Source: Paracoccaceae bacterium
Lineage (GTDB): Bacteria > Pseudomonadota > Alphaproteobacteria > Rhodobacterales > Rhodobacteraceae
Assembly: GCA_013214575.1 (NCBI GenBank)
Contig: JABSSD010000158.1
Span: 1 to 64,000 of the forward strand
Reading direction: 5' to 3'
Length of the DNA: 64,000 bases
Shown here: positions 18,424-26,887 of the stretch, piece after piece
Position numbering within the stretch: the stretch's first letter is position 1
Layout of the letters: the number at the start of each line of letters is the position of its first letter
Program-made: the position numbers and the translations under genes
The notes under the pieces: generated by a model
Told to the model about the DNA's origin: nothing
The model's database searches: none
The model's input: the letters and a program-made list of their open reading frames with translations, nothing else

Positions 18424-19089
18424 ATGGCCCGCTTGCACCACGTACCGCTCTCTCCATTTTGTCGTAAAGTCCGCCTGTCATTGGCGGAGAAGAAGATCGA
18501 GGTGGAACTGGTTGAAGAACGCTATTGGGAGGCGGATGCCGATTTCCTGCGCCGCAACCCGGCCGGCAAGGTGCCGGTGGTTCGGTTGGACGGCAAGACG
18601 ATGTCCGAAAGCGCGGCGATCTGTGAATATCTGGAAGAAACCCGCCCCGAGCCGCCGCTGATGCCAAAAGACCCCGAGGCGCGCTTTGAGGTGCGCCGGT
18701 TGGTGTCCTGGTTTGACGACAAGTTTCACCATGAAGTGACCTCGAAGCTTTTGTATGAGCGGGTGAACAAGAAGATCATGGGTCAGGGCTATCCGGACAG
18801 CCGCAACGTCAAGGATGGGGCCAAGGCCATCAAGTATCATCTGGATTATATGGCCTGGTTGCTGGATCAGCGGCGCTGGCTGGCGGGGGATGTGATGACG
18901 CTGGCTGATTTTGCCGCGGCGGCACATTTGTCCTGTCTTGATTATATCTCGGATGTGGACTGGAACCGGTCGGCTGTGGTCAAGGACTGGTACGCCAAAA
19001 TAAAATCGCGACCTGCGTTCCGGTCTATCCTGGCCGATCAGGTGCCAGGCTTCCGGCCCCCCCCCCATTACGCCGACCTGGATTTCTGA
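18424..19089 (+). CDS. fzlA: GST-like cell-division protein, FzlA type
   Basis: 221 residues with a glutathione S-transferase fold: thioredoxin-like N-terminus (HHVPLSPFCRKVRLSLAEKK) and an all-helical C-terminus. The match is closest to FzlA, described in Caulobacter as a GST-like protein that binds FtsZ and is needed for constriction. The conserved tail PPPHYADLDF and the inner segment VNKKIMGQGYPDSRNVKDGA are characteristic. Catalytic GST activity is not expected. ATG 18424 is chosen because the family starts MARLHHVPLSP; upstream in-frame codons have no family match. It sits beside mtgA, another envelope growth gene. The assignment depends on family memory; a generic GST is the alternative. 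Confidence 0.75.
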   Translation: MARLHHVPLSPFCRKVRLSLAEKKIEVELVEERYWEADADFLRRNPAGKVPVVRLDGKTMSESAAICEYLEETRPEPPLMPKDPEARFEVRRLVSWFDDKFHHEVTSKLLYERVNKKIMGQGYPDSRNVKDGAKAIKYHLDYMAWLLDQRRWLAGDVMTLADFAAAAHLSCLDYISDVDWNRSAVVKDWYAKIKSRPAFRSILADQVPGFRPPPHYADLDF

Positions 19090-19100
19090 TAGGATAGGGC

Positions 19101-19160
19101 GGCGGGGGCTGTCTGCCCCCATCGCCTGTCGGCTCCCCCCCAGAGGATATTTAGGGCCAG
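19101..19160. repeat. GC-rich intergenic repeat of Rhodobacterales type
   Basis: A G-run/C-run hairpin (gcgggggct...gcccccat), then ctcccccccagaggatattt and an A-rich end, directly before queG. The same layout recurs at about 50063-50126 and resembles a common intergenic repeat of Rhodobacterales genomes. Here it sits so close that its last bases must act as the queG leader. Confidence 0.45.
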
Positions 19161-20213
19161 ATGAACATGGGATCATTGTTGAAAGAGGCTCTGGTGGAGC
19201 GCGCTCTGGAAGAGGGCTTTGTGTCCTGCCGGATCTGCCGTCCGTGGGATGTGCCAGAGGTGCCCGGTCGGTTGGCGGCCTATATCGACGCCGAGTATCA
19301 CGGTCAGATGGGCTGGATGGCGGAGCGCAGCCATTGGCGCGGCGATCCGGCGCTGCTCTGGCCGGAGGCGCGTTCGGTGATCATGTTGGCCGAAAGCTAT
19401 GCCCCCAAGCATGATCCGACCGAGATTTTGCGACATCGCGAGCGGGGGGCGATCTCGGTTTATGCGCAGAACAAGGACTATCATGACCTGGTCAAAAAAC
19501 GGCTGAAACGGTTGGCGCGATGGCTGATCGAGGCTGCCAAGGCGCAGGGTTCTGAGGCTGAGGTCAAGGTGTTCGTCGACACCGCCCCGGTGCCGGAAAA
19601 GGCTCTGGGCCAGGCTGCGGGGCTGGGGTGGCAGGGCAAACACAGCAATCTGGTGAGCCGGGATTGGGGGAATTGGGCCTTTATAGGCTCTGTTTTCACC
19701 ACGCTTGAGCTGCCGGTGGACTTGGCGGAGCCCGATCGCTGCGGCTCTTTCCGGTCCTGTCTGGATGCCTGCCCGACCGATGCATTTGTGGCGCCCTACC
19801 AGCTTGATGCGCGGCGCTGCATTTCCTATCTGACGATTGAGTATAAGGGGCCGATTGAAGAAGAGCTGCGCGCCAAGCTGGGCAATCGCATCTATGGCTG
19901 TGATGACTGTCTGGCGGCCTGCCCCTGGAATAAATTCGCGGTGGCGGCCAGCGACCTGCGCTATGCCGCGCGCGCGGACCTGATGGCGCCGAAATTGGCG
20001 GAGCTGGCGGTGCTGGACGACGCCGCGTTTCGCGCAAAGTTTTCAGGCTCGCCGATCAAGCGCATTGGTCGGGATCGTTTTGTCCGCAATGTCCTATACG
20101 CAATTGGCAACTCAAAGGACGCCAGCCTGCGCCCGGTGGCGCAGGCCTTGGTCGATGATGCGGATGCAACCGTCGCGGATGCCGCGCGCTGGGCGGCACA
20201 ACGGTTGGAGTAA
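19161..20213 (+). CDS. queG: Epoxyqueuosine reductase, first Fe-S motif altered
   Basis: The last enzyme of queuosine synthesis, reducing epoxyqueuosine in tRNA to queuosine with cobalamin and two 4Fe-4S clusters. Family marks are [20 protein letters not shown] and [18 protein letters not shown], the segment [12 protein letters not shown] and the second cluster motif [15 protein letters not shown]. The first cluster motif reads [12 protein letters not shown]: Phe197 (TTC at 19749-19751) stands where a second ligand cysteine is normal. One G-to-T change would do this. Loss of the ligand should weaken the first cluster. The C-terminal HEAT-like repeats are present. Starts at 19161 or 19167 (MGSLL) are both possible. 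Confidence 0.9.
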   Translation: MNMGSLLKEALVERALEEGFVSCRICRPWDVPEVPGRLAAYIDAEYHGQMGWMAERSHWRGDPALLWPEARSVIMLAESYAPKHDPTEILRHRERGAISVYAQNKDYHDLVKKRLKRLARWLIEAAKAQGSEAEVKVFVDTAPVPEKALGQAAGLGWQGKHSNLVSRDWGNWAFIGSVFTTLELPVDLAEPDRCGSFRSCLDACPTDAFVAPYQLDARRCISYLTIEYKGPIEEELRAKLGNRIYGCDDCLAACPWNKFAVAASDLRYAARADLMAPKLAELAVLDDAAFRAKFSGSPIKRIGRDRFVRNVLYAIGNSKDASLRPVAQALVDDADATVADAARWAAQRLE

Positions 20214-20221
20214 CGGCGCCT

Positions 20222-20734
20222 TTAAGAGGCAATCGCGCGTTTGGGCAGCACCCAGCCCGGGCGGACAAAATGACAGGTATAGCCGTCAGGCCGGTTTTGC
20301 AGATAATCCTGATGTTCGGGTTCGGCCAGCCAGAAATCACTTACCGGCGCGACTTCGGTGACCACTTTTCCCGGCCACAGACCCGAGGCATCGACATCGG
20401 CAATGGTGTCCACAGCGACGGTTTTCTGCTCCTCACTGGTGATGTAAATCGCCGAGCGATAGCTCATCCCCATGTCGTTGCCCTGGCGGTTGCTGGTGGT
20501 GGGGTCATGGATCTGAAAGAAAAACACCAGCATCTCGCGGAAAGATGTCACTGCGGGATCAAAGGTGATCTCGATCGCCTCGGCATGGGTGCCATGATTG
20601 CCATAGGTGGCGTTTTCGACATCGCCGCCAGTATAGCCAACACGGGTGCTGATTACGCCAGGGCGTTTGCGAATCAGGTCCTGCATGCCCCAGAAACAAC
20701 CTCCGGCTAAAACGGCGCGTTCTGTGGTGCTCAT
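20222..20734 (-). CDS. msrA: Peptide methionine sulfoxide reductase A
   Basis: Repairs the S-form of methionine sulfoxide in proteins after oxidative damage. The catalytic Cys13 is in the family motif GGCFWGMQD near the N-terminus, and [20 protein letters not shown] and [17 protein letters not shown] follow. Length 170 is normal. No signal peptide, so it is cytoplasmic. Its ATG lies inside the msrB stop (ATGA overlap at 20731-20734), so the two reductases, which act on the two stereoisomers, are translated together. Confidence 0.95.
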   Translation of the reverse strand: MSTTERAVLAGGCFWGMQDLIRKRPGVISTRVGYTGGDVENATYGNHGTHAEAIEITFDPAVTSFREMLVFFFQIHDPTTSNRQGNDMGMSYRSAIYITSEEQKTVAVDTIADVDASGLWPGKVVTEVAPVSDFWLAEPEHQDYLQNRPDGYTCHFVRPGWVLPKRAIAS

Positions 20735-21180
20735 GTTATGTCCTCCACTTGGTCAATGTAGTTGCCATAGCCTTCGCCCGCCATGTCATCGCGGTGGACA
20801 AAGCGCAGCGAGGCCGAATTGATGCAGTAGCGCAGGCCGCCGCGATCGGCGGGTCCGTCAGGGAAGACATGGCCAAGGTGGCTGTCACCATGGGTGGATC
20901 GCACTTCGGTGCGGGCCATGCCCAGGGTCTGATCCTGCACTTCCTGCATAAAGGCTGGCTCTATGGGTTTGGTAAAGCTGGGCCAGCCGCAGCCGGATTC
21001 GTATTTGTCGGATGAGGCAAACAGCGGCTCGCCCGAGACGATATCCACGTAAAGCCCAGGCTCCTTGTTGCCGAGCAGCTTGCCGGTTCCGGGCCGTTCG
21101 GTGCCCGCATTCTGGGTGACGTGGTATTGCTCAGGCGACAGAGTGGCGATGACGTCCGGGTTCTTGCTGTATTTTGACAT
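20731..21180 (-). CDS. msrB: Peptide methionine sulfoxide reductase B
   Basis: Reduces the R-form of methionine sulfoxide. [29 protein letters not shown] and the catalytic segment [13 protein letters not shown] are all present. ATG 21180 (MSKYSKNPD) is chosen: a purine-rich ribosome site (ggagatcccg) precedes it and the family starts here, so the upstream extension is not used. The segment [13 protein letters not shown] has Asp and Ser where many MsrB proteins have the first zinc-binding CxxC, so this is the form without structural zinc. First gene of the msrB-msrA pair. Confidence 0.93.
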   Translation of the reverse strand: MSKYSKNPDVIATLSPEQYHVTQNAGTERPGTGKLLGNKEPGLYVDIVSGEPLFASSDKYESGCGWPSFTKPIEPAFMQEVQDQTLGMARTEVRSTHGDSHLGHVFPDGPADRGGLRYCINSASLRFVHRDDMAGEGYGNYIDQVEDIT

Positions 21181-21361
21181 CGGGATCTCCAGTTGTTCGC
21201 GTTGAGCCAATACATGGGAAGTTTTGGGGCCTATGCAAAGCAATATTTCAGCCCACTCGCGCTATTGTGCAACATCTGGACTGGGCGGTTCAGCCGCGCC
21301 GCAGGCGCGGCCACGCCCAACGGGAGAAGGGATCTCTCGATCCAGACGACGGGCGGGAGGG

Positions 21362-21925
21362 TTAGCTGGCGAAGGCTGCGGCCAGATCTGCGGGCAGGTC
21401 GAACTCTTGCAGCACTCGGGCGCGGCCCTCGGCGGACATTTTGCGCGCGGTTTTTTCCACGATGCTTTGGATCTTCTCGGCCGAATGTTTGGCGGCAAAG
21501 GGGGCGAAATACCATTTCAGGAATACCAGGCAGATCACGTCCTCCAGGGCCTGCACGCCGGGGTTGCGTTTCAAACCTTCCTTGCGCAGCATCTGGCCGG
21601 TGATCTCGATGGCGGATGCCGCATAGCCTGCATCCGCCATCATCGCGGCGACAACATCGCCGTGATGGCGGGCCTGGTCTTTGCGCCAGTTGAGATAGCC
21701 GGTGCGGCCTGCGGGATAGCTGTCGCGCTTTAGCTTCCAGCGTTCAACATGCTGACCACGGGCGGCGATCTGTAACGGCTCATTTGCATCCGGGAACAGG
21801 CGGGCCAGTTCACCGCTCATGCGGCTGCCATAGAGCAGCGAGGCCGGCTGGCCGTCCTCACGCTTGGGATCTGCAGTATTGGCCAGATCGATGGCCTGCA
21901 GCACCCGGGTCAACTTATCAAGCAT
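21362..21925 (-). CDS. DUF4202 domain protein
   Basis: 187 residues matching the DUF4202 family of unknown function, found in many proteobacteria. Conserved parts include YGSRMSGELARLFPDA, ARGQHVERWKLKRDSYP, GRTGYLNWRKDQARHH and LEDVICLVFLKWYF. The two His residues in the QHVERW and RHHGD segments suggest a metal-binding or HD-like fold, but this is inference. No signal peptide or membrane segment. It stands alone between msrB and an EamA transporter, with its own ribosome site (aaaggagag). Confidence 0.8.
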   Translation of the reverse strand: MLDKLTRVLQAIDLANTADPKREDGQPASLLYGSRMSGELARLFPDANEPLQIAARGQHVERWKLKRDSYPAGRTGYLNWRKDQARHHGDVVAAMMADAGYAASAIEITGQMLRKEGLKRNPGVQALEDVICLVFLKWYFAPFAAKHSAEKIQSIVEKTARKMSAEGRARVLQEFDLPADLAAAFAS

Positions 21926-21995
21926 ATCGGCTCTCCTTTTCTTGCGGTGATGCTACTGCGGGAAGCGATGATCTGCACGCTCATTTGACGCCGGG

Positions 21996-22889
21996 TCATT
22001 CCGCAACGGCAGGTTTTGTGGCTGCGGCAGGCTGGCGTGACAGCTGCACGGCCAAGATGCCGATGGTGACAATCAGCACGCCGACCACATCCATCACTCC
22101 AAGGCGTTCGCCCAACAGCACCGAGGCAACCGCAACCCCGAACACCGGGTTGAGAAAGTGGAAGGTCGCCGCGCGCAGCGCCCCGATGCGGTTCAGCAGC
22201 AGCACCCAGATAAAGGTGGCGATCAGGCCGGGCACCAGCGTGGTATAGGCAAAGGCCAGCGCCAGCGACAGGGTTGGATTGATAAAGATGTCCTCGAACA
22301 GCAGCGCCGCAACAAACAGCAAGGCTGAGCCGACCAGCATTTGCAGCCCCACCACCATCATGAAATTACCGCCCGATGTGGCGCCGCGCAGCGCCAGTGT
22401 GGCCGCTGCAAGAGCCAGCACGCCAAAGCCGCATAACATCACACCGTACAGGTCCACCCCGGTGCTGATGCGGGTTCCCAGGATCAGACCCACTCCCAGC
22501 ACGCCTGCCATCAGCCCGGCGATGCCCAGCGGTTTCAGCCGTTCCTTGAACAGCAGCCAAGAGGCCAGCGCCACCAGCAGTGGCATGGTGGCGGCGATAA
22601 TGGCGGCAAGCGAGGCCTGGATGGTCTGCATTGCGACAAAGTTGAAGCCCAAATACAGCGCGTTCTGACAGACCCCAAAAATGATGGTGGCGCGCCACTG
22701 CAGGCGGTTCAGACGCCAGGTCTGCCCCATGGCGCGGGCAATCGCGACGCCGATCAGCCCGGAGACCAGAAACCGCAGCGCCAGTGAAAACAGCGGCGAG
22801 GCATCGGCGACGATGATCCGCGCCGAGGTAAAGGCCGAAGACCACATCAGGGCAAAGGTAAGCCCCATGGCAATTGCGCGTGCGTCCAT
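21996..22889 (-). CDS. EamA/DMT-family transporter
   Basis: An inner-membrane protein with about ten hydrophobic segments in two EamA halves, the layout of drug/metabolite exporters such as RhaT, YdcZ and PecM relatives. The first half begins GLTFALMWSSAFTSARIIV, the second FVAMQTIQASLAAIIAATMP. Substrates of these carriers cannot be read from sequence; amino acid or metabolite export is typical. The start at 22889 (MDARAIAMG) has a better ribosome site (ggaaaacaacg) than the upstream ATG at 22916, which would add nine residues. Downstream of the HU gene and its terminator. Confidence 0.85.
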   Translation of the reverse strand: MDARAIAMGLTFALMWSSAFTSARIIVADASPLFSLALRFLVSGLIGVAIARAMGQTWRLNRLQWRATIIFGVCQNALYLGFNFVAMQTIQASLAAIIAATMPLLVALASWLLFKERLKPLGIAGLMAGVLGVGLILGTRISTGVDLYGVMLCGFGVLALAAATLALRGATSGGNFMMVVGLQMLVGSALLFVAALLFEDIFINPTLSLALAFAYTTLVPGLIATFIWVLLLNRIGALRAATFHFLNPVFGVAVASVLLGERLGVMDVVGVLIVTIGILAVQLSRQPAAATKPAVAE

Positions 22890-22921
22890 CGTTGTTTTCC
22901 TTAAACACGCGACCACAAAAA

Positions 22922-22944
22922 AGGGCCGCCTTTTGGGCGACCCT
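22922..22944 (-). terminator. Rho-independent terminator after the HU gene
   Basis: On the minus strand a 9-bp stem with one G-U pair and a 5-base loop is followed by six T (complement of the A-run ending at 22921). It separates the HU gene from the EamA gene. Confidence 0.8.
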
Positions 22945-22970
22945 TTCCTAATTCTCAGGCGATTTCAAGC

Positions 22971-23258
22971 TTAGCCGTTGACGCTGTCTTTCAGCGCTTT
23001 GGCGATGGTCATTTTGACCACTTTGTCGGCTTCTTTCATGAACTTTTCGCCTGTGGCCGGGTTGCGCACTTCGCGCTCGGGGCGTTCGCGGCAATAGATT
23101 TTGCCAACACCGGGCAGTGTCACAGCCCCGCCACCGGAAACTTCACGGGTGATCAGTGTGCAAACGGCTTCCAGAGCGGCGCCTGCGGCTTTTTTATCAC
23201 TGCCCATGTCTTCAGCCAGAGCGGCAACGAGCTGGGTTTTTGTCATTGGTTTGGACAT
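22971..23258 (-). CDS. HU-family DNA-binding protein
   Basis: 95 residues, a small basic histone-like protein that bends and compacts DNA as a dimer. The helical N-terminus MTKTQLVAALAEDMGSDKKA is followed by the beta-arm region VTLPGVGKIYCRERPERE and RNPATGEKF, the DNA-binding signature with its intercalating Pro. It is the HU/IHF type; HU is preferred because of the general HU pattern, but specific subfamily is not certain. The Cys in KIYCRERP is unusual for HU arms. A terminator follows closely, so it is a single-gene unit. Confidence 0.9.
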   Translation of the reverse strand: MSKPMTKTQLVAALAEDMGSDKKAAGAALEAVCTLITREVSGGGAVTLPGVGKIYCRERPEREVRNPATGEKFMKEADKVVKMTIAKALKDSVNG

Positions 23259-23397
23259 TCTTTGTCTCCTTACGTCTGCCCGACTTATGGGGCCTCATTG
23301 CGTAATCTTAGCGTTATGTTGTGGGTCAACACAACGATTGGTGTAACGAAATATGGGAAAACCAGTGATTTTCGGCTGAAATCCGCAGAAAACACCG

Positions 23398-24864
23398 CTA
23401 CAGGAAGGCGGTTTCGTCGAACGAGCGTAGTTTCCGGCTGTGCAACCGCTCCAATGGCATGCCCCTCAGGCGTTCCATTGCGCGTATACCGATCATTAAG
23501 TGACGCGCCACTTGGGTCCGGTAAAAGTCAGAGGCCATGCCTGGCAACTTCAGTTCGCCGTGCAGCGGTTTGTCGGAAACGCATAGCAAGGTGCCATATG
23601 GAACCCGAAACCGATAGCCATTGGCGGCAATTGTGGCGCTCTCCATGTCCAGTGCAACCGCCCGGGATTGGCTGAGGCGCTGCACCGGGCCAGATTGATC
23701 GCGCAACTCCCAGTTGCGATTGTCGATGGTGGCAACGGTGCCGGTGCGCATGATCCGCTTCAGGTCATAGCCCTCCAGTTTGGTCACCTCGGCCACCGCC
23801 TGTTCCAGCGCGATCTGGATCTCGGCCAGCGCCGGGATCGGGGTCCAGACCGGCAGGTCGTCGTCCAGCACGTGATCCTCGCGCAGATAGGCATGCGCCA
23901 GCACAAAATCACCCAGGGCCTGGGTGTTGCGCAACCCGGCACAGTGGCCGACCATCAGCCACGCATGCGGCCGCAACACCGCGATATGGTCGGTTGCGGT
24001 CTTGGCATTTGACGGCCCGACGCCGATGTTGACCAGGGTGATGCCGCTGCCGTCTTCGCGCTTCAGGTGATAGGTGGGCATTTGCGGCTGTTTGGCGGTC
24101 TCGGGGATCTCGGCATCGGCCGAGGTGATCTGGTGATTTCCGGTGCTGACAAAGCTGGTGTAGCCCGAGTCCGGATCTGCCAGTTGGCTGCGGGCATAAG
24201 ATTCAAACTCGGCCACGTAGAACTGGTAGTTGGTGAACAACACGTGGTTCTGGAAATGCTCCGGGTCGGTGGCGGTGTAATGCGACAGCCGGGCCAGAGA
24301 ATAATCCACCCGCTGGGCGGTGAACAGCGCCAGCGGGCCGACCCCGTTGGCCGGGCTATGGGTGCCGTTGACGATATCATCGTTGGTGGTGGCCAGATCC
24401 GGCACATCAAAGACATCGCGCAGGGTGAAGCCTGCAGCACCTTCTTGCGGGATCGTGAGGCCGGGTTGCGCCGTCATCGCAAAGTGAACCGGCATCGGGG
24501 TGTCAGACACTCTGATGGTGATCGGCTGGCCATAGTTGCGGATCAACAGGCCAATTTGCTGGATCAGATAGTTTTCAAACAGATCCGGCCGCGTCACCGT
24601 GGTGGCATAGGTCCCTGGTGCGGCGACATGGCCAAAGCTGAGACGGCTATCGACCCGCGCAAAGCTGGTCGTGGTGATGCAGATTTCCGGATAATGGGCC
24701 CGTATGCGCTGATCATCCGTTACGCCCTCTGTCATCGCCTTGGTAAAGCCCGCACAGAGGAAGTCGGTGGCCTGCCGGTACAGCAATTGCAGCCGCTCGA
24801 CCGCCGCTGTGGCATCGTCGAAATCTTCGGATTCGGGGTGTTGAGGGAGTAAAATAGTTGTCAT
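23398..24864 (-). CDS. amn: AMP nucleosidase
   Basis: Splits AMP into adenine and ribose 5-phosphate. The product of 488 residues has the AMP nucleosidase N-terminal domain (about 1-180, ITTTSFARVDSRLSFGHVA) and the purine phosphorylase-like catalytic domain. The latter has NIGVGPSNAKTATDHIAVLR, MVGHCAGLRNTQALGDFVLA and the substrate segment AVALDMESATIAANGYRFR. It overlaps the upstream adenine deaminase gene by ATGA (24861-24864). The pair therefore runs AMP to adenine to hypoxanthine, a purine salvage or adenylate-control step. Confidence 0.95.
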   Translation of the reverse strand: MTTILLPQHPESEDFDDATAAVERLQLLYRQATDFLCAGFTKAMTEGVTDDQRIRAHYPEICITTTSFARVDSRLSFGHVAAPGTYATTVTRPDLFENYLIQQIGLLIRNYGQPITIRVSDTPMPVHFAMTAQPGLTIPQEGAAGFTLRDVFDVPDLATTNDDIVNGTHSPANGVGPLALFTAQRVDYSLARLSHYTATDPEHFQNHVLFTNYQFYVAEFESYARSQLADPDSGYTSFVSTGNHQITSADAEIPETAKQPQMPTYHLKREDGSGITLVNIGVGPSNAKTATDHIAVLRPHAWLMVGHCAGLRNTQALGDFVLAHAYLREDHVLDDDLPVWTPIPALAEIQIALEQAVAEVTKLEGYDLKRIMRTGTVATIDNRNWELRDQSGPVQRLSQSRAVALDMESATIAANGYRFRVPYGTLLCVSDKPLHGELKLPGMASDFYRTQVARHLMIGIRAMERLRGMPLERLHSRKLRSFDETAFL

Positions 24865-26663
24865 GTACTGGCCTCGATAACTGGAATTTTCTGGAAGGTG
24901 CGCACGTCGACCAGGCCAAGATCGGAAATCCGCAACTCGGGGATCACCACTAGCGCCAGCAGCGAGTGCTGCATATAGGCGTTGTTCAGCGAACAGCCAC
25001 AGGCCTGCATGGCCTCACCCAGCGCCTCTGCCTTGGCGGCGACCTCGGTGGCGGGCTGGTCGGACATCAGACCGGCGATGGGCAGTTCCACCAGCGCCAG
25101 TTCCTGGCCATCGCGGAACAGGGTGACGCCGCCGCCGACCTCGGCCAGACGATTGGCGGCCAGCGCCATCTGATCCCGGTCGGTGCCCACCACAATCATG
25201 TGGTGGCTGTCATGCGCCACGGTTGAGGCCATCGCCATTTTGCCCTGATAGCCAAAGCCAGACACAAAGGCATTGGTCACCCCGCCGGTGCCCCGGTGCC
25301 GTTCGACCAGCGCAATCTGGATGGTGTCGCCGGCGCCCTCGACCAGGCCATCCCGCACCGGAAGATCCGCCTTGAGCGCCTTTGTCGGGGCCTGATTTTC
25401 AACCACGCCGATGACATTGACGGTGACGGCGTTGGCGCCTTCGGGCGCCGCAAGCTCAAAGTCCTTGGCGCGGAGTTGATGCCCCAGATGCACCGTGCCA
25501 CGGGCACTGTCGGGCCAGTCCAGATGCGGGCATTCGACCTTGATAGAGCCTGATTCCGCGACAACCTTGCCGCGTGCGATCACCAGCTCAATCGGCAGTT
25601 CCGTCAGATCCGAGGTCAGGATCACATCAGCCCGGCGCCCCGGCGTGATCGAGCCAATGTCGCGTTCCAGACCAAAATGGGTGGCGGTGTTGATGGTGGC
25701 CATCTGCAGCGCAATCACCGGATCACAGCCACAGGCGATGGCATGGCGCACTACCCGGTTCATATGGCCGTCGTTGACCAGCGTGCCGGAATGGCAATCA
25801 TCGGTACAGAGAATGAAACTGCGCGGATCCAGCCCTTTTTCGGTCACCGCGGTGATCTGGGTTTCAACGTCGTACCAGGCTGATCCCAGCCGCATCATCG
25901 AGCGCATGCCCTGGCGCACCCGTGCGATGGCGTCGGCCTCGCAGGTGCCCTCATGGTCATCCGCCGGGCCACCGGCCACATAGGCGGCGAAATTACGCCC
26001 CAGATCGGGCGAGGCATAGTGCCCGCCGACGGTCTTTCCAGCCCGCTGGGTGGCGGCAATCTCGGCCAGCATCTGGGGGTCGGCATTGGCGACACCGGGG
26101 AAATTCATCATCTCGCCGAGGCCCACAATACCGGGCCAGCTCATCGCCTCAGCCACGTCCTCGGGGGAAATTTCATAGCCCGTTGTCTCTAATCCGGGGG
26201 CAGAGGGCGCGCAGGATGGCATTTGGGTGAAGATATTGACCGGCTGCATCTGCGCCTCGTCATGCATGTATTTCACGCCTCTTAACCCCAGCACATTGGC
26301 GATCTCATGCGGGTCGGTGAACATGCTGGTGGTACCATGCGGGATCACCGCGCGGGCAAATTCCGCCGGTGTCAGCATGCCGCTCTCGATATGCATATGG
26401 GCGTCGCACAAGCCGGGGATCATGTAACGGCCCTTGGCCTCGATCACCTGGGTGTCGGGGCCGGTGCAATAAGACGCATCGGGGCCCACATAGGCGATCC
26501 GCCCGGCAACAATAGCGATGTCATGATCGGGCAGCACCTCGCGGGTGTGCACATTGACCCATTTACCCTGACGGATAACCATATCCGCAAAGGAGCGCCC
26601 TGCAGCAACTGAGATAAGTTCGGGGGCAACGTCGGGCCAACTTGGGAAAGCAATGTCTGTCAT
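24861..26663 (-). CDS. ade: Adenine deaminase
   Basis: A 600-residue metal-dependent amidohydrolase converting adenine to hypoxanthine and ammonia. YMIPGLCDAHMHIESGMLTP holds the metal-binding HxH, then HGTTSMFTDPHEIANVLG, VGGHYASPDLGRN, and FILCTDDCHSGTLVNDGHMN with the catalytic Asp. The C-terminal adenine-deaminase domain has VAHDSHHMIVVGTDRDQM. ATG 26663 (MTDIAFPSW) is used because the usual length is about 600; the open frame extends 48 codons upstream without family match. It lies first in the ade-amn pair. Confidence 0.95.
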   Translation of the reverse strand: MTDIAFPSWPDVAPELISVAAGRSFADMVIRQGKWVNVHTREVLPDHDIAIVAGRIAYVGPDASYCTGPDTQVIEAKGRYMIPGLCDAHMHIESGMLTPAEFARAVIPHGTTSMFTDPHEIANVLGLRGVKYMHDEAQMQPVNIFTQMPSCAPSAPGLETTGYEISPEDVAEAMSWPGIVGLGEMMNFPGVANADPQMLAEIAATQRAGKTVGGHYASPDLGRNFAAYVAGGPADDHEGTCEADAIARVRQGMRSMMRLGSAWYDVETQITAVTEKGLDPRSFILCTDDCHSGTLVNDGHMNRVVRHAIACGCDPVIALQMATINTATHFGLERDIGSITPGRRADVILTSDLTELPIELVIARGKVVAESGSIKVECPHLDWPDSARGTVHLGHQLRAKDFELAAPEGANAVTVNVIGVVENQAPTKALKADLPVRDGLVEGAGDTIQIALVERHRGTGGVTNAFVSGFGYQGKMAMASTVAHDSHHMIVVGTDRDQMALAANRLAEVGGGVTLFRDGQELALVELPIAGLMSDQPATEVAAKAEALGEAMQACGCSLNNAYMQHSLLALVVIPELRISDLGLVDVRTFQKIPVIEAST

Positions 26664-26887
26664 GTGCCAATTGTTATGATTGTCGAGCCGAGCGCAAGCC
26701 CCTGCCGTGTTTAGAAGTTCCATATACACTCTCTTTGATGACAAGAAGATGACAGCGACAGCGACGCTGGCCAGCCCTGCTCGGCGCTGTTTGTTTCGCA
26801 CCCGCATTGAGTGTTATGCATTTGCTATCGCGTCGGTCGGCGTCGGTCGATTTGCAATAGCTTGGAACCAGGGACATCAAACGGACT

